Shown one piece after another: positions 48,272-56,082 of a stretch of 64,000 nt of DNA. The notes under the pieces are model-generated. The model saw nothing but the letters and a program-made list of their open reading frames with translations, did not search any database and was not told where the DNA came from. Every line of letters begins with the position of its first letter. Positions within the stretch are counted from its first letter, which is position 1. Both the position numbers and the translations under genes were made by a program. Source of the stretch: Fen-1273 sp963837815 (GTDB lineage: Bacteria; Bacteroidota; Ignavibacteria; UBA10030; UBA6906); NCBI GenBank assembly GCA_963837815.1, contig CAWIOS010000016.1, positions 62,001-126,000 of the forward strand, read 5' to 3'.

Positions 48272-48850
48272 ATGAAAATTCTTGTTGCCGAAGACGACAG
48301 CGTTTCCCGCGTTATCCTCAAGGTCAAACTCAAAAACATGGGATACGACGTCGTCGTGACGGAAGACGGGGAAGAGGCGTGGAAGGCGTTCCATTCCGAG
48401 AAACCGCATCTTGTCATTACGGACTGGTTGATGCCCAAAGCCGACGGCCTCGAACTCTGCCGCAGGATACGCTCGACCGCGCTGGAACGGTACATCTACA
48501 TCGTGATTCTCACGGGCGTGGAAGGGAAGAAGGCGTACCTGGAGGGAATCGAAGCCGGTGCCGACGATTTCCTTCACAAACCGGTGGACATGGATGAACT
48601 CACGGCACGCCTGCACGTGGCGGCGCGGATCATCACGATGCATACCGAGATGCGTCAGCTGGAAGGGCTCCTTCCGATCTGCTCGTACTGCAAAAGGATC
48701 CGCGACGAAAACGACACGTGGATGCCGATCGAGGGGTACATAAGCACGCGGACGGAAGCGAAGTTTTCGCACGGAGCGTGCCCATCGTGCATCGAAAAAT
48801 ACGTGACCCCGGAACTTGAGGAAATGAAGCGCAAGAGGATGGCCCGATGA
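48272..48850 (+). CDS. Response regulator with Cys-rich C-terminal tail
   Basis: 192 residues, 3 bases after the sensor stop. The receiver domain (1-125) has MKILVAEDDSVSR (acidic pair), the phosphorylated Asp in LVITDWLMPKADG, Thr in VILTGVEG and Lys in FLHKPVD. The tail reads LLPICSYCKRIRDENDTW, MPIEGYISTRTEAKFSHGAC and PSCIEKY. This four-Cys module, seen after receiver and PAS domains in other bacteria, looks like a small metal-binding unit. No DNA-binding domain. It probably receives phosphate from the Hpt of the preceding kinase. Confidence 0.9.
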   Translation: MKILVAEDDSVSRVILKVKLKNMGYDVVVTEDGEEAWKAFHSEKPHLVITDWLMPKADGLELCRRIRSTALERYIYIVILTGVEGKKAYLEGIEAGADDFLHKPVDMDELTARLHVAARIITMHTEMRQLEGLLPICSYCKRIRDENDTWMPIEGYISTRTEAKFSHGACPSCIEKYVTPELEEMKRKRMAR

Positions 48851-49269
48851 GAATTCTCATCATTGAAGACGAACCCGTTTGCAGCCTGTTCTTGTCGAAA
48901 TGCCTGCAGTCCGTGGGTGAAATCCAGACCGCCGCTGACGGGGAAATCGGGCTGGAATGGGTTCGGGCGTCGTTCCTTGCGGAGCGTCCGTTCAATCTCA
49001 TCTGTCTTGATATCATGATGCCGAAGATCGATGGACAGGCGGTCCTGAAGGAGATCCGCGCGATGGAAAATGCGAACGGCGTCCCGGACGGGAAAGGCGC
49101 AAAAATCATCATGACGACCGCCCTCAGCGACCAGCGCAATCTTCTCGAGGCGATCCCCAGGTGTGACGCGTTCCTTTCCAAGCCCATCGACAGGGGGGAT
49201 CTCATGTTCTATGTGAAGAAGTTCGGGTTCCTCGAAAGTCGGCCGGGTGAATCCCGGACGGGCCGCTGA
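48847..49269 (+). CDS. Single-domain response regulator
   Basis: 140 residues; the start overlaps the previous stop (ATGA). CheY-like receiver: RILIIEDEPVCSLFL, phosphorylated Asp in LICLDIMMPKIDG, Thr in IIMTTALSD and Lys in AFLSKPIDRGDL. It lacks an output domain, so it acts through protein contact or as a phosphate sink in the same relay. Confidence 0.9.
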   Translation: MRILIIEDEPVCSLFLSKCLQSVGEIQTAADGEIGLEWVRASFLAERPFNLICLDIMMPKIDGQAVLKEIRAMENANGVPDGKGAKIIMTTALSDQRNLLEAIPRCDAFLSKPIDRGDLMFYVKKFGFLESRPGESRTGR

Positions 49270-49313
49270 CGGGCTGCGGGGGGATCGTTCCCTGCGTGGT
49301 ACAATCTTCTTGA

Positions 49314-50492
49314 TTGTCGGCGCGCGAATGCTATATTTCACCAGAATTGCCACCTGACAATCTGGGGGATTCAAGCCTGCCTTTACTGAAGCGCGCCTTT
49401 GTCGGCTCCCTTGAAGCACTCATCCGCAAGCCCGCGCTCGATCCGCGCCGGATCGACTTTTCCCGCGTGAAACGGGTGCTCGTCGTCCGGCAGCACGATA
49501 TGATGGGTGATTTCCTTCTTGCCACGCCCGTCCTGCGCGCCCTCCGCGGAAAATTCCCTGCGGCCCGCCTTGGCGTCCTTGTCCGGGATGAGTTCGCCCC
49601 TGTTCTTCTCAATAATCCCCTCGTGGACGAGATCCTGGTGCTCCAGAAAACGCTCAATCAATGGGATCCCGCAAAACTCTTTACACTCTTCTCCGCGCTG
49701 TTCCGGAAGTGGGATCTCGCCGTCGTGCTCAATACGGTGAGCCATTCCCTCTCGAGCGACATACTCGCCGGGCTCTCCGGCAGCCGGGTAATCGTCGGTT
49801 CGGCCGCGCGCCGGTTTCAGGGGTGTTCCAGGAATTTTCTCTACAACATCGAGGCGCCGGAACACCCGGGGGCGAGGCATCAGACCGACCGGAATCTTGA
49901 CATCGTGCGCGCCATCGGTGCGGATACCGACGACCGATCGGAGCTCATGTGTCTCCAGGAATCGGAAACGCGCGCAGCAGCCCTGGAGTACCCGGCACTC
50001 GGGTATGATCCCGCGCGGCCGGTTGTCGCCATGCACGTCGGCGCGGGAAAGCTGAAGAACCGGTGGCCGGCTGAGCGCTTCGCCCAACTTGCCCGCAGAC
50101 TGCGCGAGGGTTCGGGAGCGAGAATAGTCCTGTGCTGGGGGCCGCGCGAAAGCGACCTGGCCGCCGAATTCTTGCGCGGGATCGATTTCGAGGTCGTGCG
50201 TGTGCCTCCGGGGGGACTGCGACGGCTCGCCGCGGCACTCACGCTCTCTGACCTTCTCATATGTAATGATACGGGGATCATGCACCTCGCCGCCTCCGTC
50301 GGCGTCCCTCTCGTGGCCGTTTTCGGGCCCACCGACCCGGCGGAATGGAAGCCCTCGGGGGATTCCTTTGTCGCCGTCCGCGGGGAGGACGGGGCCGTCG
50401 GGAACGTCACGGTGGAGCAGGTGCACGACCTCGCGCGCGGAATGATACGGGCACCCCGGCACGTGCGATCCTCACCTCACGCCACGGTATGA
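49314..50492 (+). CDS. GT9 family glycosyltransferase (heptosyltransferase-like)
   Basis: Up to 392 residues. GT9 features: RVLVVRQHDMMGDFLLATPVLRAL (N-domain), ILAGLSGSRVIVGSAARR, VVAMHVGAGKLKNRWPAERFAQLAR (first strand of the C-domain), LLICNDTGIMHLAASVGVPLVAVFGPTDPAEWKP. GT9 enzymes such as WaaC, WaaF and WaaQ add heptose or related sugars from ADP-sugars to lipopolysaccharide core. The start is uncertain: TTG at 49314 gives the longest frame, but a TATATTTC box at about 49331 lies downstream of it, and GTG at 49467 would start MKRVLVVRQHD. Coupled by ATGA to an O-antigen-ligase-like gene. Confidence 0.88.
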   Translation: MSARECYISPELPPDNLGDSSLPLLKRAFVGSLEALIRKPALDPRRIDFSRVKRVLVVRQHDMMGDFLLATPVLRALRGKFPAARLGVLVRDEFAPVLLNNPLVDEILVLQKTLNQWDPAKLFTLFSALFRKWDLAVVLNTVSHSLSSDILAGLSGSRVIVGSAARRFQGCSRNFLYNIEAPEHPGARHQTDRNLDIVRAIGADTDDRSELMCLQESETRAAALEYPALGYDPARPVVAMHVGAGKLKNRWPAERFAQLARRLREGSGARIVLCWGPRESDLAAEFLRGIDFEVVRVPPGGLRRLAAALTLSDLLICNDTGIMHLAASVGVPLVAVFGPTDPAEWKPSGDSFVAVRGEDGAVGNVTVEQVHDLARGMIRAPRHVRSSPHATV

Positions 50493-51715
50493 AACAGATG
50501 CTTGACACGGCAAAGCGTTCCGCACTTGTGCGCGTCCTGGGGGCCCTGGAGACCGGTGCGTCGTACATTTTCCTCGTATCGACGTACGTCTCGATTGCCG
50601 TCAATTCCCTCTCGATGGGATTGATGTCCGTGACGTTTCTGGGAATCGCGGTTGCCGGGAAGAAATGGCCGGTCAGGCGGACGCCTCTCGACTATTACTT
50701 TGCGGGATTCCTCGTCGTCCAGGTCCTTGCCACGATCTTTTCCTCTGATCCCCTGCAGTCACTGATCCTTTCCAAGCGGGTTCTGCTTATCGGACTTGTC
50801 TATTTCTTTGCCACGATCATAACGACGGAGACCAGGGCCAGGCGGCTTGTCGCTACGCTGCTCGGGACGGCCGTTCTCGTTGCCGTGATCGGGGTTCTGA
50901 AGCTTCTCCTGGGGGGGCCGGGGGATAACACGCGTCTCAGCATATTCCAGTTTTACATGACGACGTCGGAGTTGTTGACTATCGCGGCGCTTCTCCTGTT
51001 CCCCTTTGCGATTCATCCGCGCACGCCGCGGAGCGTACGCGCCCTCGTGATCGCCTCGATGGTCCCCGTCCTTGTCTCGCTCTGGGCGACGGTCACCCGC
51101 GGCGCGTACGTCGCGGTCACGGCAGGCGTCCTTTTTATCGCGATTGTCAGGAACAGGCGCATCGTTATCCCGGTGATTCTCCTCGTCGCCGTTCTCATCC
51201 TGTTCGCGCCGCCCTACATCAAGGCCCGGATCGAAAGCATCGTCGACGTCAACCATCCGGAAAACAAGGTGCGCCTGGAGCTCTGGAAGGCGGGGATCGC
51301 CATTTTCAGGGACCATCCCGTCGTGGGAGTGGGGGATATCGACTCGGGTCATCTCATTGATAAATACGCCGATCCGAGCCTCCCCAGGCTCTGGGGGCAT
51401 CTGCACAACACGCTGCTGCAGGTGCTCGTGAACTATGGCGTGATCGGGTTCATCGTGTTTGTCGCGATGTTCGTCAGGGTTGCGGGGGTGGAGTGGCGGA
51501 TATTCACGCTCGTGCGTGACGACTGGTTCAAAGGCTCATTCGCCATCGGGGTTCTTGCGGCGCTTGTCGCCTTTTTTGTCAACGGGCTCACGGAGTGGAA
51601 CTTCGGTGACCAGGAAGTCATCACATTGATCTGGACGACACTGGGGATCCTCCTCGGCATCGGGGGACTGGATCACGCCGATCCTCTTCGGGGGACGCAG
51701 GAGCGGCACAACTAA
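50489..51715 (+). CDS. O-antigen ligase/Wzy-like membrane protein
   Basis: 408 residues with about ten to twelve hydrophobic helices. It starts MKQMLDTAKRSALVRV, overlapping the GT9 stop. The large periplasmic loop has the O-antigen-ligase-family segment VRLELWKAGIAIFRDHPVVGVG and HLHNTLLQVLVNYGVIGFIVF, with the conserved Arg and His. Such proteins join O-polysaccharide to lipid A core or polymerise surface glycans. Whether it is ligase (WaaL) or polymerase (Wzy) cannot be told from sequence alone. Pairing with the heptosyltransferase-like gene points to cell-surface glycan assembly. Confidence 0.87.
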   Translation: MKQMLDTAKRSALVRVLGALETGASYIFLVSTYVSIAVNSLSMGLMSVTFLGIAVAGKKWPVRRTPLDYYFAGFLVVQVLATIFSSDPLQSLILSKRVLLIGLVYFFATIITTETRARRLVATLLGTAVLVAVIGVLKLLLGGPGDNTRLSIFQFYMTTSELLTIAALLLFPFAIHPRTPRSVRALVIASMVPVLVSLWATVTRGAYVAVTAGVLFIAIVRNRRIVIPVILLVAVLILFAPPYIKARIESIVDVNHPENKVRLELWKAGIAIFRDHPVVGVGDIDSGHLIDKYADPSLPRLWGHLHNTLLQVLVNYGVIGFIVFVAMFVRVAGVEWRIFTLVRDDWFKGSFAIGVLAALVAFFVNGLTEWNFGDQEVITLIWTTLGILLGIGGLDHADPLRGTQERHN

Positions 51716-51797
51716 GAGATTTGTGTTCATACAGCGATCCGTGTCATCCCGTGTCCGTTCCTTTGCCGGTGGACGGGATCCCCCCATCCATGGAACA

Positions 51798-51826
51798 GAA
51801 GAGCCCCGCAAAAAGCGGGGCTCTTC
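51798..51826 (+). terminator. Hairpin terminator after the surface-glycan genes
   Basis: GAAGAGCCCCGC (51798-51809), loop AAAAA, GCGGGGCTCTTC (51815-51826): a perfect 12-base stem. Only short T stretches follow, so termination may be incomplete, but its position 82 bases after the stop fits. Confidence 0.65.
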
Positions 51827-51912
51827 GCGTATGAGCCCCTCCTGACCGCCATTGTCCCCGCGCCCGATGGCTTTGGGGCGGCGATGCCGGATCTCCCCCT
51901 TCTTCTCTGTCA

Positions 51913-51971
51913 TTAACCCCTGTTCCATCCTTTTGGAGGATTTCAATCCGGCGGAATTACCGCTAGCATGG
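51913..51971 (+). promoter_or_regulatory. Shared two-box upstream motif, copy 2
   Basis: TTAACCCC (51913-51920), five bases, CATCCTTTTGG (51926-51936), then TAGCATGG at 51964-51971. Between them lie small dyads GGATT/AATCC and GCGG/CCGC. It precedes the small protein, lipoprotein and STAND genes. Confidence 0.5.
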
Positions 51972-52043
51972 AAGTGTCACAATGAATCCCTTCGTGGAAC
52001 CATTCTCGACTTCACCTGTCACCATCGTATGAAAGGTCTCCAA

Positions 52044-52478
52044 ATGAACCTGCGAACCGTTTCCGGAACAATTGCCCTGACGTGCATGTTCGCTCTCCCC
52101 GTGTTTGCGGGGGGAACGGGTGATATTCAGAAATACTTCAACGATGCCGCTTCGAAGGCGAAGCAAGCCGCCACCCCTTCCGAAAAGCGCCGGATCCTCA
52201 ATGAGTCTTTCCGGGTTGTCTCGAATGCCCTCGATATCGCAGGGAATATGCCGTTTACATCGAAGGAGGACCTGGCCGGGATCCGGAAATTCCGCTCGGC
52301 AATCCAGGATAAGCAGGACGAGCTTGCGGGGAAGAACGGCTTTACGCGCGTTCCGGACTCGCAGCTCAACGCGTTCTCAGGATACGTCGTGCAGGATATG
52401 GAGCAGGCTGACCAGACGATAACAATAAGCGTCGTTACGCTCCTTATCATCCTTCTCGTGATTCTCATAGTTCTTTGA
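52044..52478 (+). CDS. Small secreted protein with C-terminal membrane anchor, paralog 1
   Basis: 144 residues from the ATG at 52044, chosen because the paralog at 61851 has the same 22-residue signal peptide length before GGTG. The signal peptide ends ALPVFA. Mature part: GGTGDIQKYFNDAASKAKQA, SEKRRILNESFRVVSNALDI, then QDKQDELAGKNGFTRVPDSQ, LNAFSGYVVQDMEQADQTIT, and a final membrane segment ISVVTLLIILLVILIVL. Predicted as a helical periplasmic protein held by its C-terminus. I know no family name. It heads an apparent operon with a lipoprotein and a STAND NTPase, and shares about 60 near-identical bases with its paralog near the 3' end. Confidence 0.8.
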   Translation: MNLRTVSGTIALTCMFALPVFAGGTGDIQKYFNDAASKAKQAATPSEKRRILNESFRVVSNALDIAGNMPFTSKEDLAGIRKFRSAIQDKQDELAGKNGFTRVPDSQLNAFSGYVVQDMEQADQTITISVVTLLIILLVILIVL

Positions 52479-52503
52479 AGAATTCAGGAAAGGCGCGTGA
52501 CCG

Positions 52504-53016
52504 ATGAAAATCTCCCGGGTGACGATTCTCTTCGCATTATGTTTACTGGCCGCGGGGTGCATGAGTCAGGACGCCGCAACGAAAGAGCCGGTCCGGGAGT
52601 TTATCCGGGATCTGCCCAATCACTCCGAAACGCAGATCCGTGCCGGTGTGGCCGGTTGGCTGGCTGCTGAACCTCTCACTCCACGGCACTCGACGGACGT
52701 CCAGGGGGACCAGGCCGGGACAATCGTGAGCGACGGGGACATGGAACTCAGGCCCGAAGGGTCGGTTGTAAGTCTCAAGGTCGCCTATACGATGAGCGTG
52801 GACGTAAGAGATAACAGGATTCGTGTCCGATTCACAGATTTGAGGCGGCTGTACGGTTCCAGCGCATACCACCCGGAAGCCCCTGACTTGTTCTTCGGGA
52901 CTTCCGCCGGCCACCCATTTCAGGAGGCGGCCCGTGTGAAATTTGCGATGCTCCTGAAGAGCCTTACCGGGTTCATCGGCGTTCCAACGGGCGACGTCGC
53001 CGCGAGGGTCCAATGA
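52504..53016 (+). CDS. Lipoprotein of unknown function
   Basis: 170 residues. Lipoprotein signal ISRVTILFALCLLAAGC with the lipidated Cys at residue 19. The mature part has a beta-rich middle (GDMELRPEGSVVSLKVAYTM, VRDNRIRVRFTDLRRLYG) that recalls DUF4468-type TBP-like lipoproteins of Bacteroidota, though the match is weak. It sits 25 bases after the small anchored protein, and its stop overlaps the STAND gene start (ATGA), so the three are probably one operon. Confidence 0.75.
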   Translation: MKISRVTILFALCLLAAGCMSQDAATKEPVREFIRDLPNHSETQIRAGVAGWLAAEPLTPRHSTDVQGDQAGTIVSDGDMELRPEGSVVSLKVAYTMSVDVRDNRIRVRFTDLRRLYGSSAYHPEAPDLFFGTSAGHPFQEAARVKFAMLLKSLTGFIGVPTGDVAARVQ

Positions 53017-55379
53017 TGACCTCGGTGGCAGCACCGGAAACGTCCCGGCTCGATCGTACTTTGCCCGTTGAGACCCGGGGGTCCGTGCTCCCTCTCCATC
53101 AACTTCCCGGGCCCCCCGCGGACTTTACGGGAAGGAAAAAGGAACTGGCGCGGCTGGAGGAATGCGTGAGGTTCGGCGGCGTCAACGTCATCGGAATTTT
53201 CGGAATGTGCGGGATCGGGAAGACCTCACTGGGTCTCATGCTCGGACAGGATCTGGTCTCGCGGTACCCCGACGGTCAGATATTCCTTGATCTGCAGGGG
53301 TCTGGTCAGAACCCGGTTTCCCCTCTCGATGCGATGGCGCACGTCATACGTGCCTATGACCCGGGGTTCACGGAATCACCTCTCGATCTCGACATCGAAG
53401 GGTCCTACCGCTCGATACTCAACGGACGCTGCGCGATGATATTTCTTGACGACGCAACGGACGAGGACCACGTGGCGCGCATGATCCCGCCGGAGGGGTG
53501 CATCCTCATCGTCACTTCGGGGAGATCCTTTGCTCTCCCCGGGCTTCATCCGTCGGTCCTGGGTCCGCTGACGCCTGCGGAGGCCGGCGAAATGGCCAAC
53601 CTTATCGCACCGAGGCTCGGAAGCCGCGCCGGGGAATTGACTGCGATTTGCGGCGGTATCCCCGCTGCGATACGTAAAGCCGGCGCTCTTCTTGTCGAAC
53701 GGACGGACCTCACAGTGAGTGAATGCTTTGGACGGCTCGCACGGGTCGATAAACGGCGCACACTCGTGGACGCGTCGGTGGCGCCGGCGTATGATAGCCT
53801 CTCTCCTTCCCTGCGTTGCAGATGGCGTTGGCTCTCGGGATTTCCCGGAACATTTGACGCATCGGAGGCCGCGGAGATCTGGAAGATCGATACGGAAACC
53901 GCCGAAGACGTGCTGCGGGAGTTCCTTGCCTGCTTTCTTGTGGAATGGGGGGGGGCCGATTCCGGATATGCGTTGAGCGAATTGTTCCGGCTTTGCGCGG
54001 ACGATCGCTGTTCTGAGAAGGAAAGGGAATCCATCCGGAGAAGGATGGCCGACCACGCCGTGAATCTCTTGAAGCGGGCGAACGAGCTCTACCGGCTTGG
54101 GGGGGAAGGAGTGAGGCGCGGCCTGGCGCTCTTTGACAGGCAGCGTCCCGCAATTGAATCGGGAAGGGCATGGATAAGCGCCCGCGCCGGGCGCGACGAT
54201 TGGGCGGCGCTCATCTGCGCAGGGTTCCCCCTGATCGGACCGGAGATCCTCGATATCCGGCAAACGCCGTCTGAGAGGGTTCGTTGGCTGCTGGATTCGC
54301 TGGCAGCTGCCCGCAAGGTGGACAACCGCGGGCTGGAAGCAAGGATTCTGAACGATGCCGGAAGAGCCTCCTGCGCCGTGGGCGACACGACGGGAGCGAT
54401 CGGGTATCACTTCCGGGCGCTCGGCTTCGCCCGGGAGGCCGGCGACCGCACGACCGAATCCGAGGCTCTTGTCGGGCTGGGAGTGCTGTACGGACGGTCC
54501 GGAGATTTCTCCCCGGCAGTCGAGTCGCTCGAGAAAGCCCTGGCGCTCTCCCGCGAAATCGGCGACAGGCGTACGGAGTGCCGTGCTCTCTCGGGATTTG
54601 CGTCGACGAAGCGCCTGATGGGCGACACGAGGGGCGCAATTGCGTTGAGCGAAGAGGCGCTGGGCATTTCCGGGGAAACTGGCGACCTTCGCGAGGAATC
54701 CCGTCTCCTGGGCGACGTCGCAGCCGGTTTTCTCGATTCGGGGAACGCGCGCCGGGCAATCGAAGTGGGGAATCAGTCACTTGAAATCGCGTCGGGCATA
54801 GGCGACCGGTGGCAGGAGGGGGCGGTCCTCAATACGCTCGGGAACGGGTATTCGCACATCGGGGATAGCGGGCGCGCCATCGGATGCCACGAAGCCCGGC
54901 TGAAAATTGTGCGTGAACTCGGCGACAGGTACGGCGAAGGCGATACGCTGGGGAATCTTGGAAACGCGTGCACGAAATCGGGGGATATCCGCCGGGCGCT
55001 GGGATACCACTCGGAGCTCCTGTCTCTCGTGCGCGGGCTCGGAGACCGCCGCGGTGAAGCGACCGTGCTCGGGAATATCGGCAACGCGCGCACGAAGCTG
55101 AGAGAAACCCGGATTGCAGTGGGATGTCACTCGGAGCGCCTGTTGATTGCACGGGAATTGGGGGACCGGATGCTCGAGGGGAGTGCCCTGCGGAGTCTGA
55201 GCCTCGCGCTCGACATGCTCGGCGATCGTTCCCAGGCGATCATCCACGCCGAAGCCGCACAGCGTATTTACGAGAGCGAAGGAAGCCCCGAATGCGCCTC
55301 TGTCAAAAGGCAATTGTCCCTCTGGGCACAACGTCCGTTGCACGCGAAATCAGTCTCTCCGGCCGGTGTCCGGACGTGA
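53013..55379 (+). CDS. STAND/NB-ARC-like NTPase with TPR repeats
   Basis: 788 residues. Residues 38-330 are an NB-ARC-type AAA+ module: FTGRKKELARLEECVRF, P-loop GIFGMCGIGKTSLGLM (Lys70), Walker B CAMIFLDDATDE, sensor-like LIVTSGRSFALPGL, GGIPAAIRKAGALL and a winged-helix region (YDSLSPSLRCRWRWLSGFPGTFDA). Residues about 430-770 hold at least seven tetratricopeptide-type repeats of about 40 residues (GRASCAVGDTTGAIGYHFRA, LGNGYSHIGDSGRAIGCHEA, LGNIGNARTKLRETRIAVGC). No enzymatic or toxic effector domain is recognisable at either end. STAND proteins act as signal-gated oligomerising switches in regulation or defence. It is coupled to the lipoprotein gene, so the signal may come from the envelope. 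Confidence 0.88.
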   Translation: MMTSVAAPETSRLDRTLPVETRGSVLPLHQLPGPPADFTGRKKELARLEECVRFGGVNVIGIFGMCGIGKTSLGLMLGQDLVSRYPDGQIFLDLQGSGQNPVSPLDAMAHVIRAYDPGFTESPLDLDIEGSYRSILNGRCAMIFLDDATDEDHVARMIPPEGCILIVTSGRSFALPGLHPSVLGPLTPAEAGEMANLIAPRLGSRAGELTAICGGIPAAIRKAGALLVERTDLTVSECFGRLARVDKRRTLVDASVAPAYDSLSPSLRCRWRWLSGFPGTFDASEAAEIWKIDTETAEDVLREFLACFLVEWGGADSGYALSELFRLCADDRCSEKERESIRRRMADHAVNLLKRANELYRLGGEGVRRGLALFDRQRPAIESGRAWISARAGRDDWAALICAGFPLIGPEILDIRQTPSERVRWLLDSLAAARKVDNRGLEARILNDAGRASCAVGDTTGAIGYHFRALGFAREAGDRTTESEALVGLGVLYGRSGDFSPAVESLEKALALSREIGDRRTECRALSGFASTKRLMGDTRGAIALSEEALGISGETGDLREESRLLGDVAAGFLDSGNARRAIEVGNQSLEIASGIGDRWQEGAVLNTLGNGYSHIGDSGRAIGCHEARLKIVRELGDRYGEGDTLGNLGNACTKSGDIRRALGYHSELLSLVRGLGDRRGEATVLGNIGNARTKLRETRIAVGCHSERLLIARELGDRMLEGSALRSLSLALDMLGDRSQAIIHAEAAQRIYESEGSPECASVKRQLSLWAQRPLHAKSVSPAGVRT

Positions 55380-55415
55380 GAGGTTCTGCGAGTTATCATA
55401 GGAAAGGGTAACGTC

Positions 55416-55568
55416 ATGCTGTATGCAATAGCGGTCGTTCTCGTCGTTCTCTGGCTCCTCGGTCTCTTGACATCCTACACGATGGGGGGATTTATTCACG
55501 TTTTGCTTGTCGTCGCACTCGTCGTCTTCCTCGTAAACATCATAGGCAGCCGGCGAAAACTGTCGTAA
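55416..55568 (+). CDS. lmo0937-family small membrane protein
   Basis: 50 residues, MLYAIAVVLVVLWLLGLLTS then YTMGGFIHVLLVVALVVFLV and NIIGSRRKLS. Two membrane helices around a short Tyr-Thr-x-Gly-Gly-Phe-Ile-His turn are the signature of the lmo0937 family, whose function is unknown and which is often found among stress-induced genes. AGGAAAGG lies upstream. It follows the STAND gene by 36 bases. Confidence 0.85.
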   Translation: MLYAIAVVLVVLWLLGLLTSYTMGGFIHVLLVVALVVFLVNIIGSRRKLS

Positions 55569-55650
55569 CCGGCGCAGCGCAGGTGCGTATGTGCCGGGGA
55601 ATCACGAATTCACCGATATGGCTTCACAACGTAACGCATGGAGAAAACCA

Positions 55651-55896
55651 ATGAAACATATTCAGATAATCACGTCAGTGCTGCTGATTGCAGGGATGAT
55701 CGCTGCCCCCCTTGCCAGTTCGCAGGTACAGCTTCGCGTGGAGGCCGGGCACAGCGAGAAACACCACGTGATTCACCACCCCTATCATCGCCCCTATCAT
55801 CACCGTAGCCGTGCGAAAGTTCGCATCGTCGTGCCGCTCAGCCATCATGTCGTCCACCCCCGGAGCGATGATCATGGCCGTCACCAGAACCAATGA
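55651..55896 (+). CDS. Small exported His-rich protein
   Basis: 81 residues from the ATG at 55651. The signal peptide is MKHIQIITSVLLIAGMIAAPLASS. The mature part is short and rich in His and Arg (HSEKHHVIHHPYHRPYHHRS, PLSHHVVHP). It could bind divalent metal in the periplasm, but no family is known to me. It lies among other small envelope genes. Confidence 0.65.
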   Translation: MKHIQIITSVLLIAGMIAAPLASSQVQLRVEAGHSEKHHVIHHPYHRPYHHRSRAKVRIVVPLSHHVVHPRSDDHGRHQNQ

Positions 55897-55952
55897 CGAC
55901 CGGGAGTGACGAAGGGGGGACTCCCGGGGGGGGAGCCCCTTTGCGGTTGGGG

Positions 55953-56016
55953 TTAGCTCCTTTTTCATCCTTTTGGCGCATGTGAGCCACGTGTGCTCAT
56001 GCGTAACTTAGAATGG
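55953..56016 (+). promoter_or_regulatory. Shared two-box upstream motif, copy 3
   Basis: TTAGCTCC (55953-55960), five T, CATCCTTTTGG (55966-55976), then TTAGAATGG with its TAG at 56009. A dyad, roughly CGCATG..GAGC with GCTC.ATGCG, fills the gap. A further CCCCCGC/GCGGGGG hairpin (56029-56047) lies in the leader of the next gene. Confidence 0.5.
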
Positions 56017-56082
56017 TATAACAGCATGCCCCCGCCGCCTGCGGGGGGGGTGCTGCAACATCGACCGGCGCAAGGAGGCAGC

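Larger units (their letters stand above)
51716..52043. other. Intergenic region between O-antigen ligase and small secreted protein 1
   Basis: 328 bases. It holds a strong hairpin at 51798-51826 and the shared upstream motif at 51913-51971, both listed separately, and no convincing coding frame. Confidence 0.65.

Noticed and set aside
53013..55379. Calling the STAND protein a known antiphage (Avs) system
   Set aside because: No Avs-type effector or characteristic target-sensing domain is visible; only the general STAND and TPR layout is supported.
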